Positions 35,294 to 43,586 of a DNA stretch of 64,000 bases are shown here, piece by piece. Each line of letters opens with the position of its first letter. Position 1 is the first letter of the stretch. The stretch lies in assembly GCF_000422725.1 (NCBI RefSeq), contig NZ_AUGP01000001.1:1-64000 (forward strand). The letters run 5' to 3'. The notes beneath the pieces were generated by a model, which was not told the origin of the DNA, did not search any database, and saw only the letters and a list, made by a program, of their open reading frames with translations. Source of the DNA: Flavobacterium subsaxonicum WB 4.1-42 = DSM 21790 (GTDB taxonomy: Bacteria > Bacteroidota > Bacteroidia > Flavobacteriales > Flavobacteriaceae). The translations under genes and the position numbers were made by a program.

Positions 35294-36229
35294 ATGAAAA
35301 ACATGTACTTTTTACTGGCTATTTTATTTGCCACTAACGCAATGCTGGCCCAAAAAATAACTATTAACCCTGATTTGGTTGTTGGAAACAGCGATTTTAC
35401 AGTAACTTCTGATAAAACCGAGAGTAACAAAGCTAACCTGCATTTTGAAACTATACACAAAGACACTTTAACGTGCTTTATAGTAGTAAGAGGTTTTTGT
35501 ATTTGGGGCTTACAGCTTGATTTTTATAAAAATTCAATTAAGCCAAAATATTATTTTTGGGATGACGATGGCGGCCATACAACAGTACTGGATTTTGACT
35601 GGTATGAGCTTAAACTTAACGCCAGCAGCTATAAAGCGGGAGATACGATGATAGGTAGATTTAAAGGTGTTGCTTCTGAACAAGCAAAAGACGGCAAGAT
35701 CTATAAACATAAATTGAGCGGGAAATTTGTGTATACAGTAGATCCTGACAAGGCTAAAAGAGAGCTGAAAGAGCGACAGAATAACCCTGGTACAAAAATT
35801 TATAGAACCACCAATTTTTATTACGTTACCGATGCTGATAAGGGACTTAAAGCCGGCGCACCAACATACGAATTAACCGCTGCCGATGAAGAATATTATA
35901 TATCTAAAGAGCCTTTATTAGGTTTAAATTTGTTTGATAAGGTTGCTGCCGTATCTGATAAAACAAATCCTGCCATCACTAATTTTATTTTCAGTATAGA
36001 CAACAAATATACTGATTTATTTAAAGACCTGTCCAGAAATCCAAGAACTGTAGCTTTTGTTGTAGATAATGTACTTTGGCAGGTACAAAAAAGCATAACT
36101 ATTGTAAAAGGCACATTTACATTACCCATTGCAATAAAAGGCAAAGAGAATATTAATGCTTTGGTGCAAAAAATAAATAGCGCTATACAAAAAAATAAGA
36201 AGCCACGTAAATCAATATCTGCAGGTTAA
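35294..36229 (+). CDS. Exported protein with SecD-P1-like C-terminal domain
   Basis: The 311-residue product has a signal peptide (1-19, ending AMLAQ), a beta-rich N-terminal half (about 25-165) containing FFDDDGGH-like YYFWDDDGGHTTVL, and a C-terminal part (about 195-300). The latter reads ITNFIFSIDNKYTDLFKDLSRNPRTVAFVVDNVLWQVQKSI followed by IVKGTFTLPIA. That order, a segment ending in a self-contained strand, a helix, RxVAFVVDN and then a hydrophobic strand, resembles the P1-head of SecD (AIVLDG...SAP.I...I..G...ISG.F). No membrane helices are present. Function unknown; the similarity is weak and should be treated as a lead. Confidence 0.6.
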   Translation: MKNMYFLLAILFATNAMLAQKITINPDLVVGNSDFTVTSDKTESNKANLHFETIHKDTLTCFIVVRGFCIWGLQLDFYKNSIKPKYYFWDDDGGHTTVLDFDWYELKLNASSYKAGDTMIGRFKGVASEQAKDGKIYKHKLSGKFVYTVDPDKAKRELKERQNNPGTKIYRTTNFYYVTDADKGLKAGAPTYELTAADEEYYISKEPLLGLNLFDKVAAVSDKTNPAITNFIFSIDNKYTDLFKDLSRNPRTVAFVVDNVLWQVQKSITIVKGTFTLPIAIKGKENINALVQKINSAIQKNKKPRKSISAG

Positions 36230-36252
36230 TTTTGCTACGCCAACCGCAATAT

Positions 36253-36374
36253 CCTCTCCCCCCACCCCTCTCCGAAGGAGGGGGAGCCGCAAACGGATAC
36301 AGTGTGGCATACTATGTAATCAAAAGATCTGAGTGTAGCTCCTCCCTCTCCTTCGGAAAGGGGCCGGGGAGAGG
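36253..36374. repeat. GC-rich imperfect inverted repeat
   Basis: CCTCTCCCCCCACCCCTCTC at 36253 is mirrored by GAAAGGGGCCGGGGAGAGG ending at 36374, with internal GAAGGAGGGGGAG / CTCCCTCTCCTTC arms. Total arms are about 36 bases and the loop about 49. A related single arm lies at 341-361. The element is extragenic and MITE- or REP-like. Nothing else is seen in the gap 36230-36454. Confidence 0.8.
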
Positions 36375-36454
36375 ACAAAACAGGCTTGTGTAAAGCTGAA
36401 AATGGTACAGTTTAGTAAATAAATAGTAAGTTTGTGGCTTAAAATCATTACTAA

Positions 36455-37018
36455 ATGACCAAACTTTACTTATTGATTGTTTTTGTAGTTACAGGCGTAG
36501 CATGCAGCAATGCCTACGCACAACCCAATACGGGCGAGTTTATAAATGCTTCGGTTGGATTTGGCCTAAGCGCTCCTTACGATGAATCTGAACTTACAGG
36601 CTCCGGGTTTTATGCGCAGGCAGAATATGTATGGGCACCGTACAGCTGGTTTGGCGTGAGGCCGTATGCCGGGGTTATCATAGCATCGGGTTCGTTAGAT
36701 GAAGATGGGTGGAAATCGCACATTGAATCGAACGCATTTTTGCTTGGCGCGAAAGTCAGGCTTGTGGCGCCTATCCCCTACGTTGCACCGTTTATAGAGT
36801 CGGGTGTTGGCCTCTCGGCAGGTACTTTTGAAACCTTTACCCCTTATACCGACCTTAAAAAAGATGGGGTACTTTTGCACATTCCCGTTACATTAGGCCT
36901 GGCTTTGGGCCGTCGACATAATATTGAGGTTAAATTTACGTATTACTACCACGAAGCGGTAGATCAGTTTGCCGGTGCAGCAGCGGTAGGATTCTCTTTT
37001 CCTATAAATGAGGATTAA
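36455..37018 (+). CDS. Outer-membrane beta-barrel-like protein
   Basis: The 187-residue protein has a signal peptide (1-22, ending AYAQ) and alternating beta-strands rich in Tyr, Phe and Gly (GEFINASVGFGLSAPYDES, GFYAQAEYVWAPYSWFGVRPYAGVII, FLLGAKVRLVAPIPYVAPFIESGVGLS, HIPVTLGLALGRRHNIEVKFTYYYH, AAAVGFSFPIN). This is the pattern of a small eight-strand outer-membrane barrel with a C-terminal Phe-rich strand. The function is unknown. It lies 30 bases upstream of recG in the same direction, possibly co-transcribed. Confidence 0.75.
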   Translation: MTKLYLLIVFVVTGVACSNAYAQPNTGEFINASVGFGLSAPYDESELTGSGFYAQAEYVWAPYSWFGVRPYAGVIIASGSLDEDGWKSHIESNAFLLGAKVRLVAPIPYVAPFIESGVGLSAGTFETFTPYTDLKKDGVLLHIPVTLGLALGRRHNIEVKFTYYYHEAVDQFAGAAAVGFSFPINED

Positions 37019-37048
37019 TAAAAGATAGATTAGTAAAGCATACTATAA

Positions 37049-39148
37049 ATGAACAACCTTCTCGAAACCCCCATAGAATACCTTAAAGGTGTGGGTCCGG
37101 CGCGCGGTGAGCTGCTCCGGAAAGAGCTGGGCATTTTTAAATATGCCGATTTGCTGAACCTTTTCCCTAACCGATATATAGACCGTACCCGCTATTACCG
37201 CATTAACGAGCTGATGAACAGCGGCGCCGAAGTGCAGGTTGTGGGCAAAGTAATAAATATTAAGACAGTTGGCGAAAAACGCACCCGCCTGGTGGCCACT
37301 TTTACCGATGGCACCGGCGAGATGGAACTGGTATGGTTTCAGGGCCAGAAATGGATACGGGAGAATTTAAAACTCAACGCACCCTACGTTATTTTTGGCA
37401 AGTGCACGGCCTTTAACGGGCTGTTTAATATGGCGCACCCCGAAATGGAGCCCCTTGCCGAGCACGAGGCCAGCCTACGCAGTGCCATGCAGCCCATTTA
37501 CCCCAGTACAGAGAAGCTTACGCAGCGTGGCATTACCAACAAGGTTGTTAATAAAATGATGCAGCAGCTGTTTACCGAAACGCAGGCCTTGTTTACCGAT
37601 AGCCTTCCGGCAGCTATTATACACGAGTTGCAGCTGATACCCAAAAACGCGGCGTTGTTTAATATTCACTTTCCTAAAAGCCAGGAGTTGCTGGCTAAGG
37701 CGCAGTTCAGGCTAAAGTTTGAGGAGCTGTTTTTTATTCAGCTACAGCTTATAACCAAAAATTTAGTGCGCAAGCACAAGATTAAAGGCCACCCGTTTGG
37801 CAATGTGGGCGAATATTTCACCAACTTTTACAACAACCATCTGCCGTTTGACCTTACCGGTGCGCAAAAGCGCGTACTGAAAGAAATTAGAAACGATATG
37901 GGCCAGGCCGCCCAAATGAACCGCCTGCTACAGGGCGATGTAGGCTCGGGTAAAACCATTGTGGCGCTTATGAGCATGCTACTGGCGTTAGATAATGGTT
38001 TCCAGGCCTGCCTTATGGCCCCTACCGAAATTTTAGCCAACCAGCATTTTATCGGCTTAAGCGAACTGGCCGCCCCACTGGGCATCAACATAAAAATACT
38101 TACAGGCTCTACCAAAACATCCGAACGCCGCATTATTCATGAGGCGTTGGAAGATGGCAGCCTTCATATAATCATAGGCACCCATGCCCTCTTGGAAGAT
38201 AAGGTACAATTTAAAAACCTTGGCCTGGCAATTATCGACGAGCAGCACCGCTTTGGCGTAGAGCAGCGCAGCAAGCTGTGGCAAAAAAACGAAATTCCGC
38301 CGCACGTACTGGTAATGACGGCTACCCCAATTCCGCGTACGCTGGCCATGAGCCTGTATGGCGATCTGGATGTATCGGTAATCGACGAACTTCCGCCCGG
38401 GCGTAAACCCATCCAGACAGTCCATAGGTTCGACAGCAACCGCCTAAAAGTGTGGAAATTCCTTAAAGATGAGATTGCAAAAGGCAGGCAAATTTATATT
38501 GTGTATCCATTGATTCAGGAAAGCGAAAAAATGGACTATAAAGACCTGATGGACGGCTACGAGAGTATTTCGCGCGATTTTCCGTTGCCGCAATACAGCG
38601 TAAGCATCGTTCACGGGCAAATGAAACCGGCGGATAAAGACAGCGAAATGGCCCGCTTCTCCGCAGGTAAAACCAACCTTATGGTAGCCACCACAGTTAT
38701 AGAGGTGGGTGTTAACGTGCCCAATGCCAGCGTTATGGTTATTGAGAGTGCCGAACGCTTTGGCCTTTCGCAACTGCACCAGCTTAGAGGTCGGGTGGGC
38801 CGTGGCGCCGACCAGTCGTACTGTATTTTAATGACGGGTCAGAAACTTAGCAACGACAGCAAACTGCGTATGGAAACCATGGTGCGCACCAACGATGGCT
38901 TTGAGATTGCCGAAGTTGACCTTAAACTGCGCGGCCCCGGCGATATTATGGGCAAACAGCAAAGTGGCGTGCTTAACCTGCAAATAGCCGATTTGGTTAA
39001 AGACCGCGACATACTTATGCTGGCCCGCGAACATGCCATTAAACTGCTTAAAGATGATGCCCCTATGGCACGCCCTGAACATGCCGCACTTAGGCATGCC
39101 TATATAGAAATGACCCGCAAGAAAAACATCTGGAACCATATTTCTTAG
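37049..39148 (+). CDS. recG: ATP-dependent DNA helicase RecG
   Basis: RecG remodels stalled replication forks and Holliday junctions. The 699-residue protein has an N-terminal wedge/OB domain (TPIEYLKGVGPARGELL, FPNRYIDRTRYYRI, FTDGTGEMELVWFQGQKW) and two helicase lobes: motif I GDVGSGKT, Ia APTEILANQH, DEQHRFG (a variant of DExH), TATPIPRTLAMSLYGDLDVS, PLIQESEKMDYKD, VHGQMKP, TTVIEVGVNVPNASVMVI, QLRGRVGRG and the C-terminal LKLRGPGDIMGKQQSG. The length is typical. Confidence 0.97.
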   Translation: MNNLLETPIEYLKGVGPARGELLRKELGIFKYADLLNLFPNRYIDRTRYYRINELMNSGAEVQVVGKVINIKTVGEKRTRLVATFTDGTGEMELVWFQGQKWIRENLKLNAPYVIFGKCTAFNGLFNMAHPEMEPLAEHEASLRSAMQPIYPSTEKLTQRGITNKVVNKMMQQLFTETQALFTDSLPAAIIHELQLIPKNAALFNIHFPKSQELLAKAQFRLKFEELFFIQLQLITKNLVRKHKIKGHPFGNVGEYFTNFYNNHLPFDLTGAQKRVLKEIRNDMGQAAQMNRLLQGDVGSGKTIVALMSMLLALDNGFQACLMAPTEILANQHFIGLSELAAPLGINIKILTGSTKTSERRIIHEALEDGSLHIIIGTHALLEDKVQFKNLGLAIIDEQHRFGVEQRSKLWQKNEIPPHVLVMTATPIPRTLAMSLYGDLDVSVIDELPPGRKPIQTVHRFDSNRLKVWKFLKDEIAKGRQIYIVYPLIQESEKMDYKDLMDGYESISRDFPLPQYSVSIVHGQMKPADKDSEMARFSAGKTNLMVATTVIEVGVNVPNASVMVIESAERFGLSQLHQLRGRVGRGADQSYCILMTGQKLSNDSKLRMETMVRTNDGFEIAEVDLKLRGPGDIMGKQQSGVLNLQIADLVKDRDILMLAREHAIKLLKDDAPMARPEHAALRHAYIEMTRKKNIWNHIS

Positions 39149-39248
39149 TCGGCCACATCATTGCTTCTTACCGAAACATATTAACAACTCATTAACCTGT
39201 GGGATGCTTATTAGTGCGTAACTTTATGTAAAATTAAATTTACAAATT

Positions 39249-40040
39249 ATGAGTACTTTTCAAGGTAAAACCGTTATAGTTACAGGTGGCGCTATGGGCT
39301 TAGGCCTGGCAGCCAGCAAGGTGTTGGCACAAAAAGGCGCTAACCTGGCCCTTGTTGATTATAACGAAGATGCACTTAATAAGGCTAAAGCCGAGATTGC
39401 CGGCCTGGCTCCAAATTCTAAAATTATTACGGTTGTTGCCGATGTTTCTAACGAAGAAGCGGTAAAAAACTATGTAGATACCACTGTGGCCGAATTTGGC
39501 ACTATAGATGGTTTTTATAACAATGCCGGTATAGAGGGCAAGCAGGCCCCGCTTGTAGATTACGACCTGGAAGTGTTTAAAAAAGTTATCGATATTAACC
39601 TTATGGGTGTGTATTACGGCCTTAAGCATGTAATACCGGTAATGCAAAAAAAAGGCGGCGGCAAGATTGTTAACGTAGCATCGGTTGGTGGTATAAGGGG
39701 CGTTATTAACCAGATGCCGTATGTTGCCAGTAAGCACGCAGTATCGGGCATGACAAAAAATGCGGCTATAGAGTATGGTAAAGACGGTATTTATACCAAC
39801 GCCATTGCTCCTGGTGCTATACTTACGCCAATGGTTGCCGAGGCCTTTAAACAGGTTAACCCGGCCGACCCAAAAGCTGCCGAAGCCGAATATGCCCAAA
39901 GAAACCCTACCAGAAAACTGGGCGACCCTAAAGATGTGGGTAATTTAGTAGCCTTTTTATTGAGCGACGAGTGCCAGTACGTAAACGGGCAAACCATTGC
40001 TATAGATGGTGGCGAATCTAACCTTTATGGTAATTCGTAA
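39249..40040 (+). CDS. Short-chain dehydrogenase/reductase
   Basis: The 263-residue classical SDR has the cofactor loop TGGAMGLGLAA (residues about 12-22), NNAG (about 92), the catalytic Ser in VNVASVGG, Tyr and Lys in MPYVASKHAVSG, and a C-terminal CQYVNGQTIAIDGG. It is close to glucose-1-dehydrogenase and 3-oxoacyl-ACP reductase-like families; the substrate cannot be inferred from sequence. A near-consensus -7 element (TAACTTTA) is at 39219-39226, and a terminator at 40064 follows. It is a single-gene transcription unit. Confidence 0.92.
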   Translation: MSTFQGKTVIVTGGAMGLGLAASKVLAQKGANLALVDYNEDALNKAKAEIAGLAPNSKIITVVADVSNEEAVKNYVDTTVAEFGTIDGFYNNAGIEGKQAPLVDYDLEVFKKVIDINLMGVYYGLKHVIPVMQKKGGGKIVNVASVGGIRGVINQMPYVASKHAVSGMTKNAAIEYGKDGIYTNAIAPGAILTPMVAEAFKQVNPADPKAAEAEYAQRNPTRKLGDPKDVGNLVAFLLSDECQYVNGQTIAIDGGESNLYGNS

Positions 40041-40063
40041 CTCTCAAAAAATATAGTATAAAC

Positions 40064-40095
40064 AAAAGGCCATCCGTTTACCCGAATGGCCTTTT
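40064..40095 (+). terminator. Rho-independent terminator
   Basis: AAAAGGCCAT (40064) pairs with ATGGCCTTTT (40086) across a 12-base loop. It lies 24 bases after the stop of the SDR gene. Confidence 0.85.
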
Positions 40096-40181
40096 GCATT
40101 GTAATTCATTTAATAAAATTGCCTGCCCAAACAGCAATACCATCACTTATCTCATATATAAGGGCAAACAACTATGGGTTG

Positions 40182-40541
40182 CTATGCGGCTTCGAGCGTA
40201 ATGAGCCTGTAGGCAGGATCGTTTTCCAGAACCATACCGCTGGCTGCCGTGCTTATGCAGGCCGATAATTCTTTGTTAAGCGCTTTACCGGTTTTGGCCG
40301 GCTTTCGGTTAAACCGCATACTCACCAAAATATAGGTAGTAAACTGTTTAATTTTTCGCGCATGTTTTCTAAGATCTTCAGATACCCCAGTGTCCTGTCG
40401 GCGGCAAATAATCTTTGCACTACCTTGGCTTACAGTGGCTGCGGCGTTTTCCCAAAAGTCTCGGGGTACTGCCTGTCCTTCGGTCAGTTTTAGGTTGCTT
40501 TCCCCGGGCAATTCTAAAACAATAAAGTAGTGGTGTTTCAT
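40182..40541 (-). CDS. Hypothetical small protein
   Basis: The 119-residue product, starting MKHHYFIVLELPGESNLKL, is soluble and basic in its centre (FNRKPAKTGKALNKEL), with no signal peptide or membrane segment. I do not recognise a family. It stands alone with a 440-base upstream region and ends near the terminator of the SDR gene. Reasons to keep it are a Met start, a consistent length and no competing frame of comparable quality. It could be a small regulatory or toxin-type protein, but nothing visible supports either. Confidence 0.5.
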   Translation of the reverse strand: MKHHYFIVLELPGESNLKLTEGQAVPRDFWENAAATVSQGSAKIICRRQDTGVSEDLRKHARKIKQFTTYILVSMRFNRKPAKTGKALNKELSACISTAASGMVLENDPAYRLITLEAA

Positions 40542-40981
40542 AGTGTGTGATTATGATATTTAAGCTGAAATTAACTCAAAGTGTAATATTAATCTATTTT
40601 TTTAATAAAACATTAACAAGTAATTAATTATTATTTACAAAATAGTTAACTCATATTTAAATATTAAATATTAGGCCGTAAATATGTGATATTTGTCACA
40701 CACTCAACATCACTTACTTCCCGTTTTAGAGGGCTATTACGTATCATATGGTATAAAATTTTACCATAAAGCTATTTTGTGGATATTGATTGCGTTATAT
40801 AAATAATTCAACCGTGCTGCATGGTAGCTTTCGCGAATAGAACCCCTGCCTTGTGCCCTTCCATCTTTAGATGGTTGCCTTCTCGGACTTTGTGATTATA
40901 GTAAATGTTAAGCTTCGTGCCTTTGTGGTAAAATTTTTAGAGACCCACGTCCATTCAAAAAATAATCTGTAATTTAAGGGT
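40542..40981. other. AT-rich intergenic region with small hairpins
   Basis: No gene is evident. It contains an AT-rich stretch (40560-40700), an inverted repeat ATGGTA-N8-TACCAT at 40748-40767, a short CCATCT/AGATGG hairpin at 40861-40874, and a CTTCGTGCCTTTGTGG word at 40914 that I recognise from flavobacterial intergenic repeats. Promoters for both flanking divergent genes are expected here, but no perfect TAnnTTTG was found. Confidence 0.5.
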
Positions 40982-41755
40982 ATGAAAATAGCAACTTATA
41001 ACGTAAACGGTGTAAACGGCAGGCTGCCGGTACTGCTGCGCTACCTGGATGAGGAGAAACCCGATGTTGTTTGCCTGCAGGAGCTAAAGGCTCCGCAGGA
41101 AAAATTCCCTATCGAGGCTATAAACGCTGCGGGGTACAACGCCATTTGGCACGGCCAGAAGCAGTGGAACGGCGTTGCCATACTATCGCGCCACGAAATA
41201 CAGGAGGTGGGCCGCGGCCTGCCCGGCGACCCGGACGATGTGCAGAGCCGCTACATAGAGGCTATGGTTAACAACATACTTATTTGCTGCCTGTACCTGC
41301 CCAATGGCAACCCCGCGCCGGGGCCAAAGCTGGACTATAAGCTGCAATGGTTTAAGCGCCTGCAAGCCCGTGCGGCGCAGTTGCTGGCCTTTAACATACC
41401 CGTGGTTATGCTGGGCGACTATAATGTGATGCCCACCGAACTCGACGTGTATAAGCCCGAACGCTGGGTAGACGATGCCCTTTTTAGGCCCGAAGTGCGT
41501 GAGGCTTTCCACACCCTTGTTGCCCAGGGGTGGACGGATGCCATCCGTAAGCTCTACCCTACCGAAACTATTTACACTTTTTGGGATTATTTTAGAAATG
41601 CCTATGCCCGAAATGCCGGCCTGCGCATCGACCATTTTTTACTTTCGCCCCAACTGGCACCCCGCCTTACTACCGCCGGTGTAAACACCAACGTTCGAGG
41701 GTGGGAAAAATCCAGCGATCATGCCCCGGTGTGGATTGAGGTTGGGGAGGGGTAA
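40982..41755 (+). CDS. xthA: Exodeoxyribonuclease III
   Basis: The 257-residue AP endonuclease / 3'-5' exonuclease has the expected blocks: MKIATYNVNGVNGRL, VVCLQELKAPQEKFP, YNAIWHGQKQWNGVAILSR, YLPNGNPAPGPKLDYKLQWFKRL, VVMLGDYNVMPTELDVY, YTFWDYFRNAYARNAGLRIDHFLLS and SSDHAPVWIE. Together these provide the metal-binding Glu, the Asp-Asn pair and the final Asp-His. The length is typical. It repairs abasic sites and oxidised 3' ends. Confidence 0.96.
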   Translation: MKIATYNVNGVNGRLPVLLRYLDEEKPDVVCLQELKAPQEKFPIEAINAAGYNAIWHGQKQWNGVAILSRHEIQEVGRGLPGDPDDVQSRYIEAMVNNILICCLYLPNGNPAPGPKLDYKLQWFKRLQARAAQLLAFNIPVVMLGDYNVMPTELDVYKPERWVDDALFRPEVREAFHTLVAQGWTDAIRKLYPTETIYTFWDYFRNAYARNAGLRIDHFLLSPQLAPRLTTAGVNTNVRGWEKSSDHAPVWIEVGEG

Positions 41756-41772
41756 TCAAGGTTAAAACATAT

Positions 41773-41865
41773 TGTCATGCTGAGCCTGTCGAAGCGGGCA
41801 ATATATTCTAACTTTTCAACTGAGTAATAAAATAAATGTCGCGCTTCGACAGGCTCAGCATGACA
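41773..41865. repeat. Perfect 24-bp inverted repeat (TGTCATGCTGAG...CTCAGCATGACA)
   Basis: TGTCATGCTGAGCCTGTCGA at 41773 continues to 41796 and is matched perfectly in reverse complement at 41842-41865, with a 45-base loop. The TGTCATGCTGAGC(C/T)TGTCGAAGC sequence is a well-known dispersed extragenic palindrome found in many genomes. It lies just after the xthA stop and could act as a terminator for both flanking genes. Confidence 0.9.
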
Positions 41866-41874
41866 TTTATTTTA

Positions 41875-42072
41875 TTATTCTTGTATACTTATCTTTTCAA
41901 TAACTAAACACGCTTGCCCCACGCTTAAAAATTTAGTAGTGCTGCCCAACACCCAATAATTCTTCTGCAAAGTTACGCCCGTTATTTGCCGGTAGTACTG
42001 AAGCCGGTTTTGCAGTACTGGGTAGCAAAAAAATTTGTAAAGGGCAGGTTGCGGGTTTAATATTGGCGGCAT
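41875..42072 (-). CDS. Possible 65-residue protein of unknown function
   Basis: From ATG 42072 the frame gives 65 residues (MPPILNPQPALYKFFCYPVL...). The C-terminal half (YYRQITGVTLQKNYWVLGSTTKFLS...) has a protein-like composition. There is no signal peptide, no known motif, and the stop lies 9 bases from a repeat arm. It could be a small gene or a decayed remnant. Kept at low confidence. Confidence 0.35.
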   Translation of the reverse strand: MPPILNPQPALYKFFCYPVLQNRLQYYRQITGVTLQKNYWVLGSTTKFLSVGQACLVIEKISIQE

Positions 42073-42127
42073 CAAAAAACAAAATTAGAGCTTGTGAATG
42101 CATTTTTGTGCAAAAGTAGCGTAACTC

Positions 42128-42262
42128 GAAGTCCGAAAGTGAAATATCAAAATCGACTAATCCTGATAATCAGTAGTTTATAAAAATAGCGATTTTTAGT
42201 AAAATAGCACATTAAAGCGAATATTCTGTAAGATTTTACTTTAATAAATAGCAATTTTTAGT
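42128..42262. repeat. Dispersed 26-bp repeat copy 2 and local TAGCgATTTTTAGT pair
   Basis: Positions 42128-42153 match 21809-21834 at 24 of 26 bases. Within the same gap, AAATAGCGATTTTTAGT (from 42184) recurs as AAATAGCAATTTTTAGT (42246-42262). The region precedes the second bestrophin gene and is otherwise non-coding. Confidence 0.7.
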
Positions 42263-42306
42263 CAGCGATAATTTTTGTAAATTCGCAATTCTTTAACATA
42301 TCAAAA

Positions 42307-43173
42307 ATGCTGTCGTATAATCCTAAAGAGTGGTTTTCGTTTATATTCAGGTTTCATAAAGGCGACACGTTTCGCAAGCTAATACCTGTAATGGTGGGCA
42401 TTGGGGCGTATTCGGCTGCTATTGGCTACCTCGAAATTGAGTACTGGCAGCTATCGCAAACCTCTCACGTTAAGAACATTACGGTAATGCATACCATGCT
42501 GGGGTTTGTAATTTCGTTGCTCCTTGTGTTTAGGACTAACACCGCTTACGACCGCTGGTGGGAGGGCCGCCGCATGTGGGGCGCACTGGTTAATAACTCC
42601 CGAAACCTGGCCATTAAACTGGCCGTTATGCTTAAAGATAAAGAAGATAAAGACCTGTTTAAGAGGCTGATACCTGCCTATGCATCGATTCTTAACCTGC
42701 ACCTTAAAAACGCCGACATTAGCCACGAGCTGTTTGATGATGCCACGCTATCGGCAGGCCATTACAACCACAAGCCTAACCAGGTGGCCAAGGCCATGAT
42801 GGCTAAGGTAAACGAGCTTTACACGCAGGGTAAACTTACTGGCGACCAGCTGATTATACTCAACGCCGAGGTGCTTAGCTTTACTGATATTTGCGGTGCC
42901 TGCGAGCGTATTAAGAACACGCCCATACCCTATTCTTACAGTGCCTTTATTAAAAAGTTCATTTTTTTCTACGTCATGACGCTGCCCTTTGGGTATGTTT
43001 TCCAGTTGGGTTATTACGTGGTTCCGGTAGTGGTTTTTATATTCTATGTACTTGCAAGCCTAGAACTTATAGCCGAGGAAATTGAAGATCCGTTCGGTAC
43101 CGATGCTAACGATTTGCCGTTAGATAAGATATCTGAGAACATTAAAAGAAACGTAGAAGAGCTGCTGTATTAG
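42307..43173 (+). CDS. Bestrophin-family anion channel (copy 2)
   Basis: The 288-residue protein resembles the gene at 19691 in its core blocks: FRFHKGDTFRKLIP, HTMLGFVISLLLVFRTNTAYDRWWEGRRMWGALVNNSRNLAIKL (pore-lining region), CGACERIKNTPIPYSYSAFIKKFIFFYVMTLPFGY, and the tail LELIAEEIEDPFGTDANDLPLDKI. The latter motif (EDPFG.D.NDLP) is typical of the bestrophin cytosolic domain. The copies are diverged paralogues rather than a recent duplication. It lies upstream of a phytochrome signalling cluster with a small gene in between. Confidence 0.92.
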   Translation: MLSYNPKEWFSFIFRFHKGDTFRKLIPVMVGIGAYSAAIGYLEIEYWQLSQTSHVKNITVMHTMLGFVISLLLVFRTNTAYDRWWEGRRMWGALVNNSRNLAIKLAVMLKDKEDKDLFKRLIPAYASILNLHLKNADISHELFDDATLSAGHYNHKPNQVAKAMMAKVNELYTQGKLTGDQLIILNAEVLSFTDICGACERIKNTPIPYSYSAFIKKFIFFYVMTLPFGYVFQLGYYVVPVVVFIFYVLASLELIAEEIEDPFGTDANDLPLDKISENIKRNVEELLY

Positions 43174-43242
43174 TCAACAATTAATACCAAATTAACACGG
43201 TCGAGGCCCAAAATTCATAATTTTACAATAAAACATACAATT

Positions 43243-43410
43243 ATGACCGATAAAAAGCCATCTGAAGGCACCACCAGCGCCGATGATAACGTTAATAACA
43301 ACATACACATAGACAAGAACGGAAACGTTACCCGCGAAGACGACCGCGACCGCCACGACTCCTCCACCGAGTGGAATGCGGAGGAAAGCCGCACAGGTCG
43401 AAATAAATAA
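43243..43410 (+). CDS. 55-residue hydrophilic protein
   Basis: ATG 43243 opens a 55-codon frame: MTDKKPSEGT..., then DDNVNNNIHIDKNGNVT and a highly charged REDDRDRHDSSTEWNAEESR. It is soluble and likely disordered, with no known motif. The plus-strand frame has codon use and an upstream AT-rich leader (TTACAATAAAACATACAATT) like neighbouring real genes. Longer minus-strand frames overlapping it lack such features and are shadows. The composition recalls the 74-residue protein at 598. It may be a small stress-type protein. Confidence 0.6.
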   Translation: MTDKKPSEGTTSADDNVNNNIHIDKNGNVTREDDRDRHDSSTEWNAEESRTGRNK

Positions 43411-43541
43411 CTGACAACCAACAAGATAACACACAGGTAACATTGCATTTCATCGCAAAAAACTGCATTTTAGGCTAAATTTTAAGTTTATATTATGATT
43501 TACAAGGCGCAAAACATAACCATCTAAAGGGTGTAATTGCT

Positions 43542-43549
43542 TATATTTG
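43542..43549 (+). promoter_or_regulatory. -7 promoter element TATATTTG of the phytochrome cluster
   Basis: Perfect TAnnTTTG, 37 bases before ATG 43587 of the response-regulator gene. No other promoter-like element was seen before bphO or bphP, so the three genes are probably one transcript. Confidence 0.6.
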
Positions 43550-43586
43550 TAATACCAACCATTTTTTCAATCTAAAACAATTGGTC

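Noticed and set aside
39300..39899. 199-residue minus-strand frame
   Set aside because: It is the shadow of the SDR gene, whose motifs are complete on the plus strand.
40182..40541. Toxin-antitoxin gene pair
   Set aside because: A single short gene with no partner and no recognised toxin or antitoxin motif.
43192..43448. Two minus-strand frames of 77-83 residues
   Set aside because: They overlap the better supported plus-strand 55-residue gene and have no signal, promoter or domain.
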